Shown: piece by piece, positions 56,150 to 64,000 of the stretch | Layout: each line of letters begins with the position of its first letter | Numbering within the stretch: position 1 is the stretch's first letter | Source: Megalopta genalis | Lineage: Eukaryota; Arthropoda; Insecta; Hymenoptera; Halictidae | Direction of reading: 5' to 3' | DNA length: 64,000 nucleotides | Assembly: GCF_051020955.1 (NCBI RefSeq) | Contig: NW_027476262.1 | Span: 186,001-250,000, forward strand | Notes under the pieces: generated by a model | What the model was told of the DNA's origin: nothing | What the model saw: only the letters and a program-made list of their open reading frames with translations | The model's database searches: none | Position numbers and translations under genes: made by a program

Positions 56150-58171
56150 ATGGCATGGTACGTACATTTTTGCTATATTTTTCCGCGAACATTCTTCAGT
56201 CACTTGTTTTGACTAATGTCTTCCGTGTGTCGAGTATAAGAAAGAACAATTTATTTTTACGAATTTAAATATTTATAAATAAAATATATTTTTCATCGAG
56301 ACACGAATCAACCTCTAGTTTGGCCGGATACGGAGAATTCTCCCTAATTGATGCTCGGATAGTGCACGAAGATGGACAAGTCGGGAAGAGGAGATACGAT
56401 TATTCAAATTTTTGTAAATTGAAATCTTGAAAATTAGAAAATTTAAATACTAGATAATTTAAAAAATGTACATTTATATATATAGAAATCGGAGAACTTA
56501 AAAATCGTGAATTTGTAAATCAAAGAATTTAGAAATTAAAATGATAAGATTTAGAAAATTTGGGAAGCAGATGATTTAAAAATTTGTAAATTTAAGAGTC
56601 GGAAATCTTAAAAAGCGTAAATGCAGAAATCAAACAATTCAGAAATTGAAACGGTAAGAACTAGAACATTTAGAAACCAGTTGATAACAATTAAAATTTC
56701 AGAAAACTGAAAAATCGTGAATTTATAAATCAAAGAATTTAGAAATTGAAATCTTAAAAATTAGATCATATAGAAATCAGCAGACTTCGAAATTGTAAAT
56801 TTATAAATCAGAGAATTTAAAAACCGTCAATTTGAAAATCGGACGATTCAGAAATTGGAATCTTAAAAATCAGAAACTACAGAAACCAGATAATTTCGAA
56901 ATTATGAATTTAGAAGTATGCGCATTGAAACATCGTGCCATTCGAAACGGTTGGATCGAGAAATTGCAAGTTTCTCGGAACGGAAAAATGTTTTTAATCC
57001 TGGCGTATAAATATTTCCAATTTATTCGCTTATAAAAACGAGTCGTCTACAAAGTTGTCGATTCACCGATAACTATAAAAACGAGCCGCGAGGCTCGAGT
57101 AATAGTGTCTCCTCTTCCCAGATTGTCCATTTCTGTGCGTAATCCGAGCGTCAGTTAGGGAGACATTACTGTATCTCCAAACGTTTCTGCAAACTTGATT
57201 CGATTAAAGCTTCCGTCGTTTAATATACCGTTTAATATTACTATACCACACGCCATCAGAAGCTGCAAAATACGTGCATACTAATTAATTGTTTCTTTTC
57301 GTTCAGTTCCAGAACTACAACTGAATCCTGCATTCAGTGGGGCTCCATAAATGGTGGAGAAATCGAGTTCGAGTCTCTGACGGAGAATGCTTTGGAGGGA
57401 GCATTGGAAGTAATAAGGAAAAGCTTTTTCCCCAACGAGAGCATCTGCAAAGGCATAGATCTGTTATCGGATCCTTGTAGCGTCAAAGCGCTCGAGGAGG
57501 TGTGTTTGGCAGTTACTAGAGACGGTGTCAGCCTTGTCGCAATCGAAGTCAAGACTCAGAAAGTTGTTGGTGTCGTTCTCAATAAAATTAAGAAAATAAA
57601 AAGAGATGAAATTGACCCGCGGTGGTTGTGGGGGCAACCACCGTACGATCGACTTCCCCCGATCATCAGGCATCCTCCTGAAATGACTTGGCTTGAGAGC
57701 TTCAGAGAAGATTGTGAACATCACACGGCCAATGCCTACCTAGATTTGATGATTGCTATAAACGACCAGATAAATTTATTCGAATATTATGATGTTGATT
57801 GTATTATGGAGTGTATGTTCCTGGCTACGCTGCCGGAGATGCAGCAGCAAAATATTGGCGAGAGCTTAGTGTGCTTGTCCGTGGATGTTGCCAATGCGCT
57901 TGGTAGTGGAGAAGATGTGAAAGTACCATTAGCCGATACTGGAGGTGATAGTATAATCCGTCATTACCTGGGCGTACCGAAGTTAGTGACTGCCGTCATG
58001 ACTTGCAATTACGCGCAGACCATCGCGAGGAGGTGCCGCTTTAAGGTCTTTAAAAGGATCAATTACAGGAACTTTGGCTGGGATAACGTACCGTTCCGCG
58101 AGAGAATCGGGGATGAGCATCGTGACTTCACTGTAGTAGTCAAGAAAATAAAGAACTTGTACGATTCTTAA
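56150..58171 (+). CDS. Arylalkylamine N-acetyltransferase-like protein (GNAT), two coding exons
   Basis: Exon 1 contributes only 8 nt (ATGGCATG, 56150-56157) before GTACGT. Exon 2 begins after TTCAG at 57307 and ends at TAA 58169-58171. The join gives MACSRTTTESCIQWGS and then IEFESLTENALEGALEVIRK, about 290 residues. The start of the fold (IRKSFFPNESICKGIDL), the strand VSLVAIEVKTQKVVGVVLNK and the region FLATLPEMQQQNIGESLV followed by SVDVANALG match insect aaNAT-like GNATs. QQQNIG occupies the place of the acetyl-CoA loop (usual form Q/RxxGxG/A); the glycine change may lower affinity. These cytosolic enzymes acetylate arylalkylamines or related amines (cuticle sclerotisation, amine inactivation); the substrate here is unknown. 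Intron 1 (56158-57306) holds a long-TIR MITE. Inverted duplicates lie on both sides of exon 2. Confidence 0.88.
56330..57180 (+). mobile_element. Long-TIR MITE, copy 2, expanded, in intron 1 of the aaNAT-like gene
   Basis: Left arm 56330-56405 (GAATTCTCCCTAATTGATGC, GGGAAGAGGAGATACGATTA) and right arm 57090-57180, its inverted diverged counterpart (TCTCCTCTTCCCAGATTGTC, AGTTAGGGAGACATTACTGT). The palindromic core piece CTATAAAAACGAGCCGCGAGGC remains next to the right arm (57070-57092). About 630 bp of AAATTTAGAAATTGAAATC-type repeat separates the arms, unlike the compact copies. Confidence 0.65.
56410..57035 (+). repeat. Left arm of an inverted duplication around aaNAT exon 2
   Basis: Repeat-rich segment (AATTTAGAAATTGAAATCTT units) ending in a unique part at 56830-57030. 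The unique part is about 90% identical to the reverse complement of 58965-59170 (TAGAAGTATGCGCATTGAAA, GGTTGGATCGAGAAA, GCGTATAAATATTTCCAATTT). Confidence 0.8.
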
Positions 58172-58254
58172 AGAAGATATCGCGATATCAAGAAAATTAT
58201 ATTTTATTTAGTATTTACGTGTGTTTAGCACGATTACGATAGTATAATTTTGAC

Positions 58255-58585
58255 CGAAGTTGTCAATTATTATCCTCGAAATTATCTTTGGAATTATTAA
58301 TTTTGAACTTATCACCTTCGAAATTGTTATCTTCGACATTGTGATCATCTTCGAAATTATTATCTTCGAAATTATTATCTTCGAAGTGATCCTAGAAATA
58401 ATTATCTTTGAAATTGTTATCCTAGAAATTATTATCTTTGAACTTGTTATTCTATAAAGTGTTATCTCCGAAATTGTTATCTTTGGAAATATAGATCTCG
58501 AAATTATTATCCTTGAAATTATTATCCTTCAAATTATTATCCTTCAAATTATTATCTTTAGAATTATCATCGAAATGATTAAAAT
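58255..58585 (+). repeat. Degenerate minisatellite (GAAATTATTATCTTC)
   Basis: About 18 units of 15-18 bp built from GAAATTATTATCTTC, 85 bp after the aaNAT stop codon, so probably within its 3' UTR. The IIIFEIIIFE frame is an artefact. Confidence 0.85.
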
Positions 58586-58964
58586 AACACCAATTGACCA
58601 AAATATATTCGCTATGCATTCTATTGGAATCTCGTCGATTTATCAATCGACTTATCAATGAAAAGTGTAGAAATAAAACAATGAAATTTATACTTTTCTG
58701 CCTGGTTACTCGTTGTTTAAGCCACTTCATGAAGGAACGGAGATCAGGCACTCGCGCATTTGCATCAACATTTGCATTGTTGCGGCGCAACGCCGACGTA
58801 AAATAAATAAAGCAAATCGCCGAGAATTCCGGAATTCATAAAGTTCGCACGGAATCGCAGTTATTCTTTTCTGATTATTATTCATGGTCGTGATGAATAA
58901 GTCGCGTCCGTTCCTTCGGAACCAACATCTTTTTCTGTGAAATATCAGCGGAACGATGCCGCCG

Positions 58965-59480
58965 TAGAAACAAATTGGAAATATTTATACGCCGGGATTA
59001 AACACATTCTTCCTTTCCGAGAAACTTGCAGTTTCTCGATCCAGCCGTTTTGAAAGGTACGATGTTTCAATGCGCATACTTCTAAATTCACAATTTCGAA
59101 ATTATCTGGTTTCTGTAGTTTCCGATTTTTAAGATTTCAATTTCTGAATTGTCCGATTTATAAATTCACGATTTTTAAGTCTTCTGATATCTAAATTAAC
59201 AACTTTGAAATCATTTGGTTTCTAAATTTCCTGATTTTTAAGATTTCAATTTATAAATTCTTCGATTTTTAGGTTATTTGATTTTTAAGATTGCAATTTA
59301 TAAATTCTTTGATTTTTAAATTCACGATTTTTATGTCATTTGATTTTTAAATTTAGAATTTTGAAGTCATCTGATTCCTAAATGTTTTAATTTTTGAGAT
59401 TCCGATTTCTAAATTCTTCGATTTTCGAATTTGTAATTTTTAATTTTTCAGATTATGGTACCTAAATGTTTCGATTTTTG
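58965..59480 (-). repeat. Right arm of the inverted duplication around aaNAT exon 2
   Basis: Reverse complement of the 56410-57035 segment. The unique part at 58965-59170 matches well; the repeat-rich part (TTTCTAAATTTCCTGATTTTTAAG units) is more diverged. It lies about 800 bp after the aaNAT stop. Confidence 0.8.
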
Positions 59481-60880
59481 AAATGCGATATCTTGATTGT
59501 TATTTCGGAACAGTTTGTATTCCAATCGGCGATCTATGGATTATTGTAGAGTGGTTTAAACGACGCCGTTATTAACACTGTCCGGAGATTTGTCGTTTTC
59601 ACGTTCGAACTAGCCAGCGGTTAATCGAACCTTGGTAATGTCCCGCGTACACGCGGAATTAGAAACGTATAATTCCAATCCAATTCGCCTGCCACGTTGA
59701 ATTTCATTTACACTGGCGCGACGGCGGTTTTGGTGCGTCCGATTTGATTAGCAGTAACAATTCGGTTGACTGCAGTTTGTTTAGACGATTCAGATTCAAT
59801 GGATTCAATCCGCGAAGCCGCTCCAAAGGGAAACCGAACGGTTCGCACGATTAGCACTTTTCTTTTCGTTATTAGCTATTGTTATTATCTTGTGTTATTA
59901 TCCACAGCTTGGTTGTGTTAAATACAAATTGTCTACGTCGATCGCGACATACAAATACAATACTGTATAATATGACCGAATTTGGCTTCCGATGATTCCA
60001 CCATTTTGCATTTGAATAATGATGTTTCGTCATAAATTTATAAAATTCTATTGCCATTATTAACAATTGATCTTACTTTTCGTAGATTATTATTAAAAGA
60101 ACAGGATTTGGAACGACTTTATCGCCTAATAAATGCTCTGTGACGAAAGCTAACCCAAAATCGACAATTACTGTTTAGCAACGTACGTTTTCAAAATATG
60201 CAAATATCATAATTATACAAAGTTCTCGCTATTAATCATTGTGGCTTGTTAACAATTGTTGTTGTGATAAAATTGTTCGTAATTCATTGTAAATATATTG
60301 TCAACAATTGTTGCTGTAATAAAATTGTTCATAATTCATTGTAAATATAATGTTAATAATTTATATCATTTGTCGTAGACAAATGTATACAAATTCTTGA
60401 GCAATTAATAAATTCTCAGTCTGCTTCATTGATAACAAATTTTGCAGTATGTTTTCAATTTCTTTAAAAATAAATATTGACGCAACGATAAAGAAATGTT
60501 CAGAATTTTATGAATATAATACGATGATAAATAAAAAGGGAAGTTTGTAAATACGGATATGTAGTTACAATAGAGGAATAATCAAAGTGGTGCACACATC
60601 CGATTGACTGCTGCGTTCTCACTGTAATTTCCGATCCGCGTCGCGATCTAATGGATTAACAGAAGCTTGCGGTCTCGTGTTAAAACGGATATTAACAGAC
60701 TGCAACTAAAATAATCAATTAAACCCCTTTAACAGAATTGCATGCAGACGTGAATCCTATTAGCGGCTTTGTTCAGCCTCTAATACATTCGTTATGTAAC
60801 AGAGTTGCAATCGTTGTAGAGAGGATAGCGAATTACATGTTTTTGAAAATCCATTGCTTGAATTTTGAATAATTTCCGTA
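59481..60880. other. AT-rich intergenic stretch
   Basis: 59540-59860 is moderately GC-rich without a recognisable gene. Near 60240-60360 a short duplication occurs (TTGTTGTGATAAAATTGTTC and TTGCTGTAATAAAATTGTTC, each followed by ATTCATTGTAAATATA, spacing 63 bp). Nothing else is supported. Confidence 0.4.
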
Positions 60881-60884
60881 CACA

Positions 60885-60985
60885 GAAAATGGCATCAAAT
60901 GGTATAAAATAGCATAAAATTGCCTAAAATTGCATAAAATGGGATAAAGTAGCATAAAATGGTGTAAAATGGCAGAAAATGGCAA
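60885..60985 (+). repeat. 10-bp microsatellite (AAAATGGCAT)
   Basis: About ten units of AAAATGGCAT/AAAATAGCAT. No coding potential. Confidence 0.9.
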
Positions 60986-60989
60986 GGAA

Positions 60990-61850
60990 AGCTAGTAGAT
61001 CACTGTTTTTGGTCCCAATGGAAAGAGGAGACTTCATTCTATCAGATCAAAGTCATTTCAATCGCTATGAAAAGTTTAAATTATGAGAGAAATGTGAATT
61101 TGAAAATAACCAAAAAATTACCATCTCTACTTAGAATGGGGGGTCTTAAAGATACAAAGGCACTAATACTGAATAATCCAAACGGCGCGAAAGCTAAGAT
61201 TTCACCCTTTGAAATGTATCTAAGGACACCATTTTATAGTTTTTTTTGTTAACAAAGTTACGATATTTTGAATTTCTGGATTTCATTCGGAAGAGAATCC
61301 AAGGTGCTATACGATGGCAAACAAAAATCATAGATCAATATTTTCGGGCTCATTCGAAAGGGGAGACTTCGTTCGTTAAAATAATTGTGAACCAAACAAT
61401 TTTTTGAACCACTCAGACGTATGCGAATATGAGAAATCGACAAGACGGAAACATTTGTATTTACAGTGCAGGGTATTAACGAAATAAAATTTATTAAACA
61501 GAAGAATTAAGATGCTACGAAACTGGAAACTTGGACTTTTAAAATGAGTCGAAGAACACCACCCTAAAAAATGTTCGCCTAGAATTCCACGACCTCAGAA
61601 ATCACACTAACCTTGGACACTTTTTTTCAAAACTGCCATGAATTGGCAACAAAATATCGCAGATCAATGTTCTTGGACTCGTTGGAAAGGGAATACTTCG
61701 TTCCACAGAATCACGGTGATTTCGTACGCCGGAGAAACGTTTCGAACTTATTAGAAGCACGCGAATTTGAAAAACGACCAACAATGTTCCATTTTCGCTT
61801 ATCGCTCGAGTTCCATCGAACCATTTTTCGTTTCGTGCGATTTATGGTGT
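60990..61850 (+). repeat. Diverged tandem repeat, three units of about 330 bp
   Basis: The landmark GATCAnTnTTnTnGGnCnC followed by GAAAGGGGAGACTTCGTTC occurs at 60998, 61333 and 61662 (spacings 335 and 329). Further shared blocks include GAATTTGAAAA and AACCAAA. Short frames inside are not called. Confidence 0.7.
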
Positions 61851-62904
61851 AGTGCCGGCAGTGCACAGAGCCAAAAATATTCGCGCCGAATCGGAAATGT
61901 GATTATCATGTTCGCGCGACCCCCAGCCGCCGAAATTCAATTGGTCCAGCAAGTTTCGGTTGATCCAGCAAATCAGAACTTGGTGAAATATCGTTGGCGC
62001 ACTTGTAACAATGACACGGAGTCACTACAGCTTCAGATGATCGCGATTAGGGCAAATTTCGCAGGAGTTAGACGATTACGCTAGTTCTGGCTCGTCGTCG
62101 ACGGATAATAAAACGGATAATAAGAGCACGCGTCGCGACGGATAATTTACGATTTTTCGATGATTTTTAGCGCTGGTTGACAAGAATCGCCGGTACGAAT
62201 GTCGGACAATTTTATTTCATAATTTTAATTGCTCCTGGACAAAATATTCTCCTTTTTATTTTCTGCACTGTGAAACTGCCCCTTTAACAACGACATCCTG
62301 ATGTTATTCTATTTTCTTGTATATTCATCAAATTTATCAGATGTTAAAATAATGTGTATAATAAAACGTGAACTCTTTATCCCCTTTTCCTATTTTCTTT
62401 TAGAGCGGAACAGCCCTTTTTTAATTGCGATATGTAGATGTTACCTTATTTTTTTATATGTTTAAAAAAAATGATATTAAATTATATGTTATTAAGGAAT
62501 TTTCAATAAAAGCAAAATGTCGAAGAATTTTCAGAGTTGTTCAATACTGTTGATAATCAAATTTCATCAATTTATTTTGTCAATTGATTATACAAAAACT
62601 TGAAATATACAAGCGAATATTTACGCTAATTTTACGCACAAAATTCTCGACATATGTAAATAACAATCTCAATCGCCTCTCACTTCTCATTCATCATCCG
62701 ATCATTGAATACATTGATCACGCATCATTCGTTTCCGCATTTATACTAATTATACAATTTTAATAAAAATAATCCCGAAAATATTAAATAAATAATTAAA
62801 AATTATTTCAATTATTTTTTTCATTCTTAACACACTCAATACATAGCTTTCTTATTATTAAATAAATGAATTTCCTTATATATCAGGTATGGAATTGTTA
62901 TGTG
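61851..62904. other. Intergenic stretch with a short open frame at 61890-62084
   Basis: An ATG at about 61910 opens a frame of roughly 58 codons (MFARPPAAEIQLVQQVSVDP; YRWRTCNNDTESLQLQ) ending at 62084. The peptide is not repeat-like but I do not recognise it. It may be part of the last diverged repeat unit. The rest is AT-rich and empty. Confidence 0.3.
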
Positions 62905-63100
62905 TACAGTAAATTCTCCCTAATTGATGCTCAGCTTAGAAACAAAAATGGATAATTTGGGAAGAGAAGATACGATTAATCGAGCCTTGCAACTGGTTTT
63001 TATAGTTGCTGACAATCGGTATCTATAAAAAGGAGCTGCAAGGCTCGAATAACCGTATCTCCTCTTTCCAAATTGCCCATTTTTCTTTAGAAGCCGAAAG
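62905..63100 (+). mobile_element. Long-TIR MITE, copy 3
   Basis: It begins TACAGTAAATTCTCCCTAA and has inverted arms meeting at TTTTTATAGTTGC...TATCTATAAAAA. The right arm (GGCTCGAATAACCGTATCTC, TTCCAAATTGCCCATTTTT) loses similarity before the terminal 30 bp. No coding sequence. Confidence 0.8.
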
Positions 63101-63972
63101 AAAATTGGGAAGAATTTAATATACAATGTACTATGAATGTATATGGAAACGTGGAAATATCTAAAAAATATGGGTGATACGAACAATGTTTTAAAACGAA
63201 TATTATAAGATATCGATGATCAGATTCGATGCTTTGTACATGCTATTCAACAAAACTATTTGTTTATACTATTCGTTATTTCTCGATATAATCATCGATT
63301 TTTCAAGTTCCATCGTATAGATATTAATCAGTGAGGTATGTAAACACTTTTACAATACAATTCGAAAAGTCGTCGACTAGAACAACCGTGCCTGGGTTAA
63401 AGATTCGTTCTCGATGATCGCAAAGGATCGCATCTTAATGTCGATATTTACATCGATTTTTAAGTGAAAAAGAAAGAACTTTTATCATTAAATATATATA
63501 TAATAATATAATGCGTGCCATAAACTCGAGGACCGGTCGTAAAAGTATCAAAGTCGAGATCCTGGGTCTGGCCCCTTGAAAGTCCTTATAATTTTACAAC
63601 CGGTCCTAAGAACCGACCGTTCATGTCACGTATTTGGGTATGCTAGAATTTCTGATTTTAATTTCTGCTTGCCCCCTCCCCCATCGGACAATGTTCTGCC
63701 CATCATCAGCACGGCATTCTAGTCTATTGATTACGGGTGAATAATGGTGGGGGAGATTAACCAAGAAATTCTTATTTGTATTCTCTTCGATCGTGAATGG
63801 CCGTAACGGTACCTTAAGGGGTGAACGTTTCCTCTGCCCAATCCGCTGGAAGGTCCGCGGACTGTACGCATTCTTGTAAATGAACAAGAAAACAATGTAC
63901 GCAACAATCTACGTTTTCTTGGCTAATGACCGTGCCCGGCCGCTCGGTCTCCCGTGCAATTTACCGTACGGT
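63101..63972. other. AT-rich to mixed intergenic stretch
   Basis: No supported gene. A modest minus-strand frame at 63621-63887 is unrecognised. GACCGGTCG/CGACCGGTT-like elements around 63530 and 63600 form a small inverted pair. Confidence 0.4.
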
Positions 63973-64000
63973 GCAGTAAATCCACCCTAATTGACGCTCA
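63973..64000 (+). mobile_element. Long-TIR MITE, copy 4, cut by the window end
   Basis: GCAGTAAATCCACCCTAATT followed by GACGCTCA matches the first bases of the other copies with a few changes. Only the left tip is visible. Confidence 0.6.

Noticed and set aside
57464..57724. Minus-strand frames across the aaNAT exon
   Set aside because: Antisense shadows of the well-supported + strand exon.
1..64000. tRNA genes
   Set aside because: Phrases resembling a B box (for example GGTTCGACCC at 38668 and GGTTCAAATCC at 6596) lie in the LINE 3' UTR and in a satellite, with no cloverleaf around them.

Overview
The window looks like AT-rich intergenic and intronic DNA from an insect nuclear genome. A hymenopteran (bee, ant or wasp) is my best guess. 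This rests on an insect-type arylalkylamine N-acetyltransferase-like gene, an R1-clade LINE that is GC-rich against an AT-rich background, Ty3/gypsy, Tigger/pogo-like and TA-flanked inverted-repeat elements, and scattered GGTTAGGTTAG-type motifs. The species is not determined. No bacterial features, tRNA or rRNA genes were seen.

Two host genes can be supported. (1) 35.59-37.32 kb, + strand: a two-exon gene for a secreted, VPQQ/proline-rich protein of about 303 residues, with a TATA box and arthropod initiator at the right spacing. (2) 56.15-58.17 kb, + strand: a two-exon gene for an aaNAT-like GNAT acetyltransferase of about 290 residues. Its first coding exon is only 8 nt, a diverged copy of its promoter lies about 1 kb upstream, and a large inverted duplication flanks its main exon. 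Two repeat-derived reading frames (16.6-17.2 kb and 24.8-26.5 kb) may be a lineage-specific repeat gene and a decayed repeat gene.

Mobile DNA, left to right: a 160-bp hammerhead-ribozyme element (6.77-6.93 kb) inside a 30-bp satellite; a truncated, frameshifted Ty3/gypsy element (7.11-9.58 kb, minus) with one LTR; a 5'-truncated R1-clade copy with a 16-bp target duplication (9.70-10.60 kb); a second hammerhead element of 215 bp (11.89-12.10 kb); a dispersed LTR-like repeat (27.6-28.3, 46.4-47.7, diverged at 53.7-54.1 kb); a nearly complete R1-clade LINE with both ORFs open, joined by TAATG and bounded by a 14-bp target duplication (38.59-43.99 kb, minus); a 905-bp TA-flanked inverted-repeat element (44.84-45.75 kb); a fragmented Tigger/pogo-like transposase mixed with the LTR-like repeat (45.84-48.83 kb); and a family of long-TIR MITEs (51.3, 56.3-57.2, 62.9 and 63.97 kb).

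Much of the rest is degenerate tandem repeats with units from 6 bp to about 335 bp, including a strand-switching hexamer array at 3.56-4.52 kb. The most notable signal is the pair of type III hammerhead ribozymes. Both have a complete core, a TATA-like motif just upstream of the cleavage site and TG...CA-like termini. In the first copy, loops I and II are complementary over 11 nt. This suggests a small ribozyme-bearing (retrozyme-like) mobile element.
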